Assembly (NCBI RefSeq): GCF_000470775.1 | Contig: NC_022438.1 | Location: 1,364,001 to 1,428,000 of the forward strand | Length of the DNA: 64,000 nucleotides | Direction of reading: 5' to 3' | DNA from: Leifsonia xyli subsp. cynodontis DSM 46306 | GTDB taxonomy: Bacteria; Actinomycetota; Actinomycetes; Actinomycetales; Microbacteriaceae | Shown here: positions 9,141 to 18,144 of the stretch, in pieces | How positions within the stretch are numbered: position 1 is the stretch's first letter | Layout of the letters: each line of letters starts with the position of its first letter | Program-made: the position numbers and the translations under genes | The notes under the pieces: generated by a model | The model's input: the letters and a program-made list of their open reading frames with translations, nothing else | The model's database searches: none | Told to the model about the DNA's origin: nothing

Positions 9141-10410
9141 GGTTCTAACAGTGGTCGCAACACCGGCTAGTTTCGGGAGTTGTTATGACACTTGTAAGGA
9201 CGTCGCAGAAGATGACCGGGCCGGCACCGATGTCGGCCGAGCGTGCATGATATATCGAGTTGTGGCGGCAGGGAATGAACACCTCCGAGATCTGCCGGAT
9301 GCTCGGGATTCGCCGCAAGCTGGGCAACAACTGGCGGAACGGGTGGAAACATCGCGACCTGGTCACGGGCAAAGTGCGTTACTATCCGCCGATCGATGAG
9401 GTTCCGGTGGTGACGACGGTCTCGGCCCGGTTCTTATCGGAGGACGAGCGGGTGAGGATCGCCGACCAACTCAGGACGGGCGCGAGCATCCGCAGTATCG
9501 CAGCCGACCTGGGACGAGCACCGTCGACAATCAGCCGGGAAGTGCGCCGCAATCGCGGGATCACTGGGGAAGTATCGACCGTTCCATGCGCACCGGCTCG
9601 CGAGGAGTCGCCGTGCCCGTGACCGGCCGGGGAAGATCGCCTCCAACCCCCGATTGCAGCAGGAGATCCGTGGGCTGTTGAAGAAGTATTGGAGTCCCGT
9701 TCAGATCTGTCAGCACCTGCGTCAGCAGCATCCTGACGATCCGAGCATGCGCGTGGTGCATGAGACGATTTACCGCGACCTCTACGACTACCGCGGCGGC
9801 GCACTCCCGCGCGAACTCTGCCGAATGCTGCGCACCAAACGCGACAGACGCAAAGCACCCCGCGTGATCGCCCGGCGCAGGATCCGATTCAACGCTGCGC
9901 TCACGATCCATGACCGTCCGTTCGCGCCCACGGACCGCAGCGTCCCCGGAGCCTGGGAAGGCGACCTCATCATGGGGCTCGGCAACCGTTCGGCGATTGC
10001 CACACTCGTCGAGCGAACGACCCGGTTCACTCTCCTGTTGCCTGTTGACGCTGTCAACAGATCCGAGAGCCTCCGCGATCAGCTCGTCCCTGCTCTCGCG
10101 GCGCTCCCGCCCGAACTACGCCGCTCAATCACCTGGGACCAGGGCTGGGAAATGGCGAGACATGAAGAGATCAGCCGCGCAACAGGAACGAGAATCTACT
10201 CCTGCGACCCGCACTCGCCCTGGCAGCGCGGCAGCAACGAGAACACGAATCGGCTCTTGCGGGACTACTTCCCCAAACGCACCGACCTCAGAACACACAC
10301 CCCGAAAGAGCTCGCCCTCGTCGCCGCCGAACTCAACAACCGACCCCGCAAAATCCTCGGCTGGAAGACCCCGAACACCCTCTTCAAGTGTTGCGACCAC
10401 TGTTAGAACC
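9141..10410. mobile_element. IS30-family insertion sequence
   Basis: Terminal inverted repeats GGTTCTAACAGTGGTCGCAACAC at 9141 onward and its complement ending at 10410 match without mismatch. The symmetry extends a further 5 bp outward (GGGTG/CACCC), so the insertion lies in a palindromic target, as reported for IS30 targets, and the exact duplication cannot be read. The element carries one transposase gene, damaged by an in-frame TGA and a 1-nt insertion. It is inserted near the 3' end of comEA. Confidence 0.85.
9212..10406 (+). pseudogene. IS30-family transposase, with an in-frame stop and a frameshift
   Basis: The coding frame from ATG 9212 meets TGA at 9248-9250 after 12 codons, then resumes in the same frame as YIELWRQGMNTSEICRMLGI, the N-terminal helix-turn-helix. 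A second HTH follows (SIAADLGRAPSTISREVRRN). An extra G at about 9566-9569 then shifts the frame. The remainder (QQEIRGLLKKYWSPVQICQHL ... WEGDLIMG ... ERTTRFTLLLP ... NENTNRLLRDYFPK) is the IS30 DDE catalytic domain, with the first Asp in GDLIMG and the Glu in NENTNRLLR. The stop lies inside the right inverted repeat. Inactive as read. Confidence 0.85.
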
Positions 10411-11140
10411 CACCCGCGCACCCGGTCTCGGAGACCGTCGAAGACCTTCTGTCCGATCCCGGTCACCTCCATCAGATCGGTGACCGCCGAGAAGCGGCCG
10501 TTCGCGGTGCGCCAGTCGAGGATGCGCCGCGCCAGCGCCGGGCCCGATCCTCGGCAGTGTCTCGAGTTGCTCAGCGCTCGCCGTGTTGAGGTCGATGGGT
10601 GCGCCGTCCGTTCCGCCCCCTGCGGCTTCTGCCGGGACTGGTGGCGTCTCGCCGACAGCCGGCACATGGAGTTGCTCGCCATCCTTCACGACACGCGCCA
10701 GGTTGACGTCGGACGGGTCGGCGCCCTCAGCGAGGCCGCCGGCGGCGCCGACGGCATCCACCACCCGAGCCCCGGGCGGAAGCGTCACCAGCCCGGGCGA
10801 GACGACAGCACCGGAGACGTGTACGTAGAGCGTCCCTTCCCCTCCCGGGGCCGCCGGAGGCGATCCGCTCGCCGTCGCCGCCGGCGTCGGAGGAGCACGA
10901 CGGCCGCGCCCAGGCCCATCCGCAGACGGGGTCTCGTGCCGCTGTCGTGGAGTTCCGCTCGGTGTCGCATCCCCTCACGCTAAGGACACCGCCTCCTCTC
11001 CGATCCGCCGGAGCGGAATCGGTGGAGAAGTCATGGCGACGGCTGCGCTGTGGAGAACCGTCGCGGCAGCACCGCCACCATGCGTCGAGCCCGTCGGCGC
11101 CGCTCCCAGCGTCCGGCTGAGGAGCGCCACCGTGCCGTTC

Positions 11141-13735
11141 TCAGCCGCGAGGGCGGGTGGCGATGTTGACCAGTTTCGGCGCGCGCACGATCACGGTGAC
11201 GATCTCGCGGTCGCCGACACTGCGGAGGACGGCCTCGGAGGAGCGGGCGAGCGCCTCCAGCTCCTCGACGGAGATCTTCGGCGAGACCTCGACGCGGTCA
11301 CGGACCTTGCCGTCCACCTGGACGATCGCCGTCACCGCATCCTCGATCAGCAGTGTCGGGTCGGGCTTGCGCCACGGGACGAGTGCGACGGAGGGCTCGT
11401 AGCCCAGCCGCGCCCACATGTCCTCAGCCGTGTACGGAGCGAACAGGTTCAACGCCATCGCTGTGACCTCCGCCGCCTCCCGCACAGCGGGGTCAGCCGG
11501 TCCAGCCCCCCTGTCGATCGTCTTGCGGGTGGCGTTCACCAGCTCCATCAGCCGGGCGACGACGACATTGAACTTGAACGCCTCCACCAGCCCGGGGGCG
11601 TCGGCGAGGAAACGATGGGTCACCCGGCGCAGGGCGGGGTCGCCGCTCTTCCAGACCGCATCGGGGGCGCTGGCCACATCGTGGGCGACCCGCCACGCGC
11701 GGGCCAGGAACTTGGCGCTGCCTGACGGGGAGACGTCGGCCCAGTCGATGTCGTCCTCCGGGGGACCTGCGAACGACATGGTCAGGCGCACAGCGTCGAC
11801 GCCGCGCTCGTCCAGCTGATCGGACAGTCTGACCAGATTGCCGCGGGACTTGCTCATGGCGGAACCGTCCATCAACACCATGCCCTGGTTCAGCAGCGCG
11901 GTGAAGGGCTCGGTGAAGCTGACGAAGCCCTGATCAAACAGCACCTTTGTGATGAACCGCGAGTACAGCAGATGCAGGATGGCGTGCGTCACACCGCCCA
12001 CGTACTGATCGACGGGCGCCCACTTCTCCGCTTCGCGCGGGTCGAAGGCCTGGGTGTCGTCGTTCGGGTTCAGGAAGCGCAGAAAGTACCACGAGCTGTC
12101 CACGAAGGTGTCCATCGTGTCCGTGTCCCGCTGGGCGGGTCCGCCGCAGGAGGGGCAGGAGACGTTGACCCAGTCGGAGGCTGCGCCCAGCGGGCTCCTC
12201 CCCTTCGGCTGCAGGTCCAGTCCCTCGGCCGGTGGCAGCAGCACCGGCAGCTCCGACTCGGGAACGGGGACTTCGCCGCACGCCTCGCAGTGGACGATCG
12301 GGATCGGGGTGCCCCAGTACCGCTGGCGCGAGATGAGCCAGTCGCGCAGGCGGAAGTTCTTCGCCGGGGCGCCCAGCCCCGAGCCCTGCAATGCCTCGGT
12401 GACGCGACGGATGGCGTTGGATTTGCTCAGGCCGTCGAACGGTCCCGAGTTGATGAGGCGGCCCTCGCCGGTCAGCGCTTGGCCGGTCTCGACCGGGCTC
12501 TCCAGCGGTGCGCCCTCGGGCAGGAGGGGCTCGCCCGTCTCCGGGTCGGTCGTGATGACCGGTACGGCGCCGGTCACCGGCTGGGTCGTGTCCACGACAA
12601 CGCGCACCGGCAGGTCGAAAGCGCGGGCGAAGTCCAGATCGCGCTGATCGTGAGCGGGCACGGCCATGATCGCGCCGTGGCCGTAGTCGCTCAGCACATA
12701 GTCGGCGGCCCAGATCGGGATGCTCTCTCCCGTCAGCGGATTGACGGCATGCCGCTCCAGGAAGACGCCGGTCTTCTCGCGCTCGGTGCTCAGGCGGTCC
12801 ATCTCGGTGGTGCCGCGCACCGCCGCCAGATACTCCTCGAAGCGCTGCTTCACCTCGGGACGGGCGTCCTCGGCCAGCTCCGCCGCGAGGTCGGAGTCTG
12901 GGGCGACCACCATGAAAGTGACACCGTACAGCGTGTCCGGCCGGGTCGTGTAGACAGTGACCGGCTCCTGACGACCCTCGATGGCGAACTGGACGTCCGC
13001 ACCACTCGAGCGGCCGATCCAGTTGCGCTGCATCGAGATCACCTTGGCCGGCCAGGCGCCCTCCAGCTGGTTCAGGTCGTCCAGCAGGCGGTCCGCGTAG
13101 TCGGTGATGCGGAAGTACCACTGGGTCAGCTTCTTCTTGGTGACCAGGTTGTCGCAGCGCTCGCAGCGGCCGTTCACGACCTGCTCATTGGCCAGCACGG
13201 TCTGGTCGAAGGGGCACCAGTTGACCTGCGACGCTTTCCGGTAGGCCAGGCCCTTCTCGTACAGCTTCAGGAACAGCCACTGGTTCCACTTGTAGTAAGA
13301 CGGGTCGCAGGTCTGCAGGACGCGATCCCAGTCGAAGCTCGGCGCGTAACGGCGCATCGACGCCTTCTGCTGCGCGATGTTGTCGTAGGTCCAGCCGCGC
13401 GGGTCCAGGCCGCGTTTGATCGCGGCGTTCTCCGCGGGCAGCCCGAAGGCGTCCCAGCCGATCGGGTGCAGAACGCTGAAGCCCTGGTGCCGCCAGTAGC
13501 GCGCGATCACATCGCCCAGCGCGTACGCCTCGGCGTGGCCCATGTGCAGGTCGCCGGAGGGGTACGGGAACATGTCGAGCACGTACTTGCGGGGACGGTT
13601 GTCCTCGGGATCGTCGGTCGCGAACGGCTTGAGCTCCTCCCAGACCGGCAGCCACTTGGCCTGGATCTGCGCGAAGTCGTAGTGTACGGCGGTCTCGCCG
13701 GCCGCGGACGTTCCTGTGTCGTGCTGGTGTGCCAC
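11141..13735 (-). CDS. leuS: Leucyl-tRNA synthetase
   Basis: Class I aminoacyl-tRNA synthetase that charges tRNA-Leu. The HIGH variant HMGH lies in [16 protein letters not shown], the zinc-like CxxC pairs in CPFDQTV ... CERCDN, the CP1 editing domain follows, the KMSKS motif is MSKSRGN, and an anticodon-binding alpha-bundle ends in [16 protein letters not shown] 13735 is chosen because it starts just before the conserved [16 protein letters not shown] core and has GAGAGAG upstream. The frame stays open further upstream, but that part is basic and non-conserved. About 864 residues. A TANNNT box near 13815 suggests a leader of about 80 nt. Confidence 0.95.
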   Translation of the reverse strand: MAHQHDTGTSAAGETAVHYDFAQIQAKWLPVWEELKPFATDDPEDNRPRKYVLDMFPYPSGDLHMGHAEAYALGDVIARYWRHQGFSVLHPIGWDAFGLPAENAAIKRGLDPRGWTYDNIAQQKASMRRYAPSFDWDRVLQTCDPSYYKWNQWLFLKLYEKGLAYRKASQVNWCPFDQTVLANEQVVNGRCERCDNLVTKKKLTQWYFRITDYADRLLDDLNQLEGAWPAKVISMQRNWIGRSSGADVQFAIEGRQEPVTVYTTRPDTLYGVTFMVVAPDSDLAAELAEDARPEVKQRFEEYLAAVRGTTEMDRLSTEREKTGVFLERHAVNPLTGESIPIWAADYVLSDYGHGAIMAVPAHDQRDLDFARAFDLPVRVVVDTTQPVTGAVPVITTDPETGEPLLPEGAPLESPVETGQALTGEGRLINSGPFDGLSKSNAIRRVTEALQGSGLGAPAKNFRLRDWLISRQRYWGTPIPIVHCEACGEVPVPESELPVLLPPAEGLDLQPKGRSPLGAASDWVNVSCPSCGGPAQRDTDTMDTFVDSSWYFLRFLNPNDDTQAFDPREAEKWAPVDQYVGGVTHAILHLLYSRFITKVLFDQGFVSFTEPFTALLNQGMVLMDGSAMSKSRGNLVRLSDQLDERGVDAVRLTMSFAGPPEDDIDWADVSPSGSAKFLARAWRVAHDVASAPDAVWKSGDPALRRVTHRFLADAPGLVEAFKFNVVVARLMELVNATRKTIDRGAGPADPAVREAAEVTAMALNLFAPYTAEDMWARLGYEPSVALVPWRKPDPTLLIEDAVTAIVQVDGKVRDRVEVSPKISVEELEALARSSEAVLRSVGDREIVTVIVRAPKLVNIATRPRG

Positions 13736-13823
13736 TGAACTCTCTCTCGATGGCGACGCGCCCGGATGCCGGATGCGCGCGGCGTGAAGACGTCGGGTGT
13801 TTCGGGCCCGAGCTTCCAGCGTA

Positions 13824-15281
13824 CTAAAGGTTCGGCAGCTCCTGTCCTTTCCCGGTGCCGTCCAGGCCGGCCGCACGCAAGAGCGCTGCTGCTTTCACGC
13901 CGACCTCCGCGAGCTCTTCGTCGGGCACGGAAAGCGCGGTGATCCCGCCGCCGGAGCCGATGGTGGCGACGGAGCCGCGGAACCGGATGCTGCGGATCAC
14001 CATCGCGAGCTCGGCCGAACCGTCGGCCGCGAGGGCGCCGAAGCACCCCGCGTACACACCGCGCGGACCCCGCTCGAGGCGGTTCAGGATGCGCATGGCG
14101 CTCAGTTTCGGCGCACCGGTCATCGAGCCGGCAGGGAAACAGGCGGCCACAGCGTCCAGCGCGCCCTGGCCGTCGCGGAGGCGTCCCTCGACCGTGCTGA
14201 CGAGCTGGTGGACCTGGGCGTACGACTCGACGGAGAGAAGGTGCCGCACCTCCACCGAACCGGTCTCGCACACCCGGGCGAGATCGTTCCGCATGAGGTC
14301 CACGATCATGATGTTCTCGGCACGCTCCTTCTCGCTGGCTTCGAGTTCGGCTCGCAGGCGACGGTCCTCGGCGGGCGTCGTTCCACGCGGCCGGGTGCCC
14401 TTGATCGGCTTGGTTCGCACCCGTCCATCAGGCTCGACCCTGAGAAACTGCTCGGGCGACGAGCTGACGAGGCTCTCTCCGCCGATACGAAGGAAACCCG
14501 CGTGGGGCGTGGGGCTTTCCCGGCGCAGACGCAGGTGGACGGCGAGCGGGTCGGCGGACGTCCGGGCTGTCGCGGTGTTCGTCAAGCAGAGCTGGTAGGC
14601 GTCCCCGGCGTGGATGGCGGACTGGCAGGCGTCGAGGAGGGCGCGGTAGGCCGCCGGTCCATGCCGCCAGCCGGCTTCGACGGGCGGGTCGCGCAGCGGG
14701 TGGGCCGCGAGGTGCCGCGCGGCCGAGCCAGCGGTGGCCGGAGCGGTCAGGGCGGCCGCGGTCGCGCGGAGCCAGGGAGGAGCGGGGGAGGCCTGTGTGG
14801 AGCCCGATGCTCCCTCCGCCGATGATCCGCCGCCCGCTGGCCCCGGGCTCGCCCCGCTGTCGCGAGCGTCCACCAGCGTCACCCGCCCGGTCTCGTGATC
14901 GAACACGATCAGCCGGTCCGCCCAGACGAACGCCGCGTCCTGTCCCCCGCCCGGCGCGTGCGGGAGCCCGAGTTCCGCCGCGCCCGCCTCGTAGCCGAGC
15001 CAGCCGATCCAGCCGATCGGGTAGCCTGCGGTGTCCGCGCGAGCGCTCGCCCGGAGCACCTCGACGATGCTGCCGGCGCGGGTCTGCCCGTCGACGGTCA
15101 CCGTCCCGTCCGCCACGGATGCCGTCGCGACGCGCGTCCCTGTGCCGATGACGCTCACGCCCGCTGCGGCGTCCGGACCCGAATCAAGCCAGACAGCATC
15201 GCCTGAAGGGTAAAGCGCTGCGAAGGCGTCGGCCGGGTCGACAGGGGCGTTGAGATGGTGCATACGGGGTGGGAGGAGCAC
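13824..15281 (-). CDS. pabB: Aminodeoxychorismate synthase component I
   Basis: Chorismate-binding enzyme of the folate pathway. The C-terminal half shows [11 protein letters not shown], the signature [27 protein letters not shown] and [18 protein letters not shown] with the [10 protein letters not shown] core, all diagnostic of the TrpE/PabB family. PIKGTRPRG favours PabB over anthranilate synthase. It is divergent from the aminodeoxychorismate lyase gene, which supports pABA synthesis. The GTG at 15281 fits a leaderless start: TAGGCT on this strand (15293-15288), then 6 nt, then GTG. An ATG at 15263 is the alternative. No pabA glutaminase lies adjacent. Confidence 0.88.
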   Translation of the reverse strand: MLLPPRMHHLNAPVDPADAFAALYPSGDAVWLDSGPDAAAGVSVIGTGTRVATASVADGTVTVDGQTRAGSIVEVLRASARADTAGYPIGWIGWLGYEAGAAELGLPHAPGGGQDAAFVWADRLIVFDHETGRVTLVDARDSGASPGPAGGGSSAEGASGSTQASPAPPWLRATAAALTAPATAGSAARHLAAHPLRDPPVEAGWRHGPAAYRALLDACQSAIHAGDAYQLCLTNTATARTSADPLAVHLRLRRESPTPHAGFLRIGGESLVSSSPEQFLRVEPDGRVRTKPIKGTRPRGTTPAEDRRLRAELEASEKERAENIMIVDLMRNDLARVCETGSVEVRHLLSVESYAQVHQLVSTVEGRLRDGQGALDAVAACFPAGSMTGAPKLSAMRILNRLERGPRGVYAGCFGALAADGSAELAMVIRSIRFRGSVATIGSGGGITALSVPDEELAEVGVKAAALLRAAGLDGTGKGQELPNL

Positions 15282-15286
15282 GGGAC

Positions 15287-15293
15287 TAGCCTA
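15287..15293. promoter_or_regulatory. Overlapping divergent -10 elements of pabB and pabC
   Basis: On the plus strand TAGCCT (15287-15292) stands 6 nt before the pabC ATG. On the minus strand TAGGCT (15293-15288) stands 6 nt before the pabB GTG. The two hexamers share five of six base pairs. Both genes would be leaderless and their open complexes mutually exclusive. No clear -35 is visible for either. Confidence 0.6.
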
Positions 15294-15298
15294 GGCGA

Positions 15299-16093
15299 AT
15301 GGCTGCGACCGACACCCTGTTCGATTGGTCCGCTGGCGCGCTGGTGGCGCGTGACCACGGCGACACCGGCGGGAGGGCGCTCCTAGTCGCCGACTCCTTC
15401 CTCGTGGCGGAAGGACGGGCTCTCGCGCTCGGCCTGCACCGCGACCGGTTCGCCGGCTCCGCTGCACGGCAGGGCTTCCGCGACGGCGCGGGACTGAACG
15501 CCTTCTGGGACGCCGCGGTCGGGATACTGCCCGCGGCAGGCTACTGGTTCCCGCGCTTCGAGCTGGCCCGGGTGGGCGAGGTGCTGCGGCTCCGGTTCCG
15601 GTTGCGGCCGTCGCCGCCGCTCGGCGCCGAGCTGGTGGTCGCGACGGCGGCCGGGGACCCCCGCACCGAACCGGATGTCAAAGGGCCCGACATCGAACGG
15701 CTCGGCGCGCTGCGACAGGCGGCGCAACGGCGCGGTGCGCAGGAGGCGGTCATCCTGACGGACGGCGCTGTGTGCGACGGGGCGACGACGGCGCTGCTGT
15801 GGTGGCGGGAGGGGACGTTGTTCACTCCCCCGTTCTCTCTGGCGCGCGTGGACAGCGTGGCGGCTCGGACCGTCCGCGGCATCGCGGCGGCGATGCGCGT
15901 CCCGGTCGACGAAGCGGCCGTGCGCCCGGCGGATCTGGAGGGCGCGGCGCTCTGGGCGGTGAACGCTCTGCACGGCATCCGCGAAGTCACGGCGTGGGTG
16001 GACGGGCCGGCTCTCGGACGCGACGCCGAGCGCGCCCTGGCCTGGCGAGCCCGGTTCGCGGCGCTCGCGCGCCCGATCGGCGGCGCGCGCTGA
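15299..16093 (+). CDS. pabC: Class IV aminotransferase, probable 4-amino-4-deoxychorismate lyase
   Basis: 264-residue PLP enzyme of fold type IV. The motif KGPDIERLGALRQAAQRRGAQEAVILTDG gives the PLP lysine (KGPD) and the EAVILTDGAVCDGATTALLWW stretch that binds cofactor phosphate. This matches the PabC/BCAT class. Its head-to-head position with pabB assigns it to cleaving aminodeoxychorismate into p-aminobenzoate and pyruvate. The start codons are only 17 bp apart. The N-terminal 60 residues are less typical. Followed by a repeat-rich 320-bp convergent intergenic region. Confidence 0.8.
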   Translation: MAATDTLFDWSAGALVARDHGDTGGRALLVADSFLVAEGRALALGLHRDRFAGSAARQGFRDGAGLNAFWDAAVGILPAAGYWFPRFELARVGEVLRLRFRLRPSPPLGAELVVATAAGDPRTEPDVKGPDIERLGALRQAAQRRGAQEAVILTDGAVCDGATTALLWWREGTLFTPPFSLARVDSVAARTVRGIAAAMRVPVDEAAVRPADLEGAALWAVNALHGIREVTAWVDGPALGRDAERALAWRARFAALARPIGGAR

Positions 16094-16173
16094 CGGCACG
16101 TCCGCTGTTCTCCAGCGCGTCTGTTGGTGTACAGCCACACGGTCGCGGCATGCACGGGCCGACGGCCGAGGCT

Positions 16174-16355
16174 AACGGAGGAGTTTCCCGCAACATCCCC
16201 CCGAATCTCCTCCCTTTCCTGACATCCAGCCCTTCCCTCCCCGGTTCTCCTCCGTTTCCAATGGGCGACGGAAAGGGAGGAGAACTGGGGCCGAAAGCGG
16301 GGTAAACGCAGGAAACGGAGGAGGAAACGAGGTGTGGACGGCCGGTTCTCCTCCC
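16174..16355. repeat. Intergenic GGAGGAG/CTCCTCC palindromic repeat cluster (copy 1)
   Basis: This occupies most of the 323-bp gap between the convergent genes pabC and cydC, where no coding is seen. Units: AACGGAGGAGTTTCC (16174-16188), an 18-nt spacer, CTCCTCCCTTTCCTGA (16207-16222). A long inverted pair follows, GGTTCTCCTCCGTTTCC (16243-16259) with GGAAAGGGAGGAGAAC (16270-16285), then GGAAACGGAGGAGG near 16310 and TTCTCCTCCCTTTTC near 16343. The first two units recur with the same spacing near 58.7 kb. Stems could act as terminators; the origin is unknown. Confidence 0.75.
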
Positions 16356-16416
16356 TTTTCGACGGGACAGAGGGGGTGGACGGGCGGAGGGATGTGGAGG
16401 GACAGGGGCTCACCGC

Positions 16417-18144
16417 CTAGCGGTCGAGCACCACCCCGCCGGCCATCCGCACTCTCCTCGTCACGAGGTCAGCGGGCACCTCGCTGTGCGAGATCAGCAA
16501 CACGGTCCGGCCGTCCTCCGCGGCCGTGCTCAGGATGTCGTGGACGATCCGCGAGCCGACGGCGGCATCCACATTGGCGGTCGGCTCGTCCACGATCAGC
16601 ACCGGGAAGTCCGCCAGCAGCGCCCGGGCCAGCGCGATCCGCTGGGCCTGGCCGCCGGAAACGAGCGCGCCGCGCTCCCCCATCGGCGTGTCGAGTCCGC
16701 CGCGCTCGCGCGCCCATCCGCCGAGGCGAACCCGTTCCAGCACTTCCAGCAGTTCCTCGTCGCTCGCGGTCTCGCGCGCGAACAGCAGGTTCTGGCGCAG
16801 ATCGGCGTCGAAGAGGTGGGGACGCTGCTCGCACAGCCCGACAATCGCGCGAACGTCGTCCTGGCGTACCGTGTACACGTCCACGCCGTCGATGGTGTAT
16901 TCGCCGTCGAGGTCGATGAGGCGGGTGAGCGCGTGCGCGAGCGCGGTCTTGCCCGCGCCGGTCGGCCCGGTCAGTAGCACCCGCTCTCCGGGTTCGAGGG
17001 TGAGCTCCACACCGCGGAGCACCGGTGCGGACGCGCCCGGCCAGTGAGCGCTCGCCCGGGAGAGACGCAGCTGCGGGACGCCCGTTCGGACGAGAGACAC
17101 CGCATCGGCCGCATCGACGGGGATGCCGGCGGGGAGAGCGTCGGGAGCCGTCGCCGCGATGCGCTCAGCGCTTGTGCGGACGCGCCGCCACGCGCCGAGG
17201 GCCAGCGGGAGGGCGCCGAACACCTCGAAAACCGCGAGCGGCAGCAGCGCGAGGACAGCGAGCGTCGGCCCGTCGATGTGTCCGGCCGAGAGGGCGGGGA
17301 CACCGGCTGCGAGTCCGAGCGCGGTCGCCGCACCCGCCAGCAGCGACACCGCGCCCGCCGTCAGGCCGAGCCCGGTCGCGCGACGGCGGACGACACGGGT
17401 CAGCGCCGCGCTCGCGATGCTCACCCGTTCCTGCGCGGCCGGCAGCGCCCCATAGGCGATCAGCGTGTCGAGGCTGCGGACGAGATCCAGGACGCTGTCG
17501 GCCAGGTTCGCACGGAGCGGGGCGATCCGGCGCTCGGCTCTGCCCGCGGCCCAGCGGTTCACCAGCGCGCCGGCCAGGAAGGCGGCGGCGAGCGTCGCCA
17601 CCAGCGCGAGCCCGGCCCCGGGGAGCAGCCAGAAGGTGACGGCGACGCTCAGCAGGGCGACCAGTCCGGCCGTGATGAGCGGCTGCACCACACGGAGCGC
17701 GTAGTCTTGCAGATCGTCCACATCGTCGGCGAAGCGCGCCAGCAGGTCCCCGCCGCCTGCCCTCCCCAGCCCGTGACCCGCTCTCCCCAGACCATCGGGG
17801 GCGAGAGGGACCAGGCGGGCGTACATGTCCGCCCGCACGCCACCGAGCCGGCGGAACGCCGCGTCATGGCCGGCCAGCCGTTCGAGGTAGCGGAAGAACG
17901 CGCGCCCGAGCGCGAACGCCCGGACCCCGACCACCGCCGCCGAGAGGTACATCAGGGCCGGCTGCTCGGCGGCGCGGGCGATCAGCCACGCGGAGACGGC
18001 GAGGAGGGCGACAGCGCTGCCGCCGCTGAGCGCGCCGAACGCGATCGCCACCGCGAGCCGGCGGCCCGAAGGCAGCGCGAGGCGCAGAATGCGGCGGATG
18101 TCCGCTCGGGAGGGTGTGCGCGGCTCCGGGTCAGCGACAGACAT
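16417..18144 (-). CDS. cydC: Thiol reductant ABC exporter subunit CydC
   Basis: Fused membrane/ATPase half-transporter of 575 residues. It has about six N-terminal hydrophobic segments, then Walker A TGPTGAGKTALAHAL, the Q-loop region, signature VSGGQAQRIALARAL and Walker B PVLIVDEPTANVD. With CydD it forms the exporter of glutathione/cysteine-type reductants needed to assemble cytochrome bd. Its start overlaps the cydD stop by 14 bp. It is the last gene of cydABDC. Confidence 0.92.
   Translation of the reverse strand: MSVADPEPRTPSRADIRRILRLALPSGRRLAVAIAFGALSGGSAVALLAVSAWLIARAAEQPALMYLSAAVVGVRAFALGRAFFRYLERLAGHDAAFRRLGGVRADMYARLVPLAPDGLGRAGHGLGRAGGGDLLARFADDVDDLQDYALRVVQPLITAGLVALLSVAVTFWLLPGAGLALVATLAAAFLAGALVNRWAAGRAERRIAPLRANLADSVLDLVRSLDTLIAYGALPAAQERVSIASAALTRVVRRRATGLGLTAGAVSLLAGAATALGLAAGVPALSAGHIDGPTLAVLALLPLAVFEVFGALPLALGAWRRVRTSAERIAATAPDALPAGIPVDAADAVSLVRTGVPQLRLSRASAHWPGASAPVLRGVELTLEPGERVLLTGPTGAGKTALAHALTRLIDLDGEYTIDGVDVYTVRQDDVRAIVGLCEQRPHLFDADLRQNLLFARETASDEELLEVLERVRLGGWARERGGLDTPMGERGALVSGGQAQRIALARALLADFPVLIVDEPTANVDAAVGSRIVHDILSTAAEDGRTVLLISHSEVPADLVTRRVRMAGGVVLDR

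Larger units (their letters stand above)
9128..10970 (-). pseudogene. comEA: comEA, broken by frameshifts and an IS30-family insertion
   Basis: DNA receptor of the competence system. The reverse strand gives, in three different frames: a membrane anchor (MGLGAAVVLL), an SLBB-like domain (GTLYVHVSGAVVSPGLVTLP ... ARVVDAVGAAGGL), then IDLNTASAEQLETLPRIGPG. After a further shift near 10548 it continues ALARRILDWRTANGRFSAVTDL and VTGIGQKVFDGLRDRV, a helix-hairpin-helix DNA-binding domain. The IS30-family element sits within the last few codons; the native stop survives at 9128-9130, overlapping comEC. At least two frameshifts (about 10880 and 10548) plus the insertion make it non-functional. Confidence 0.85.
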
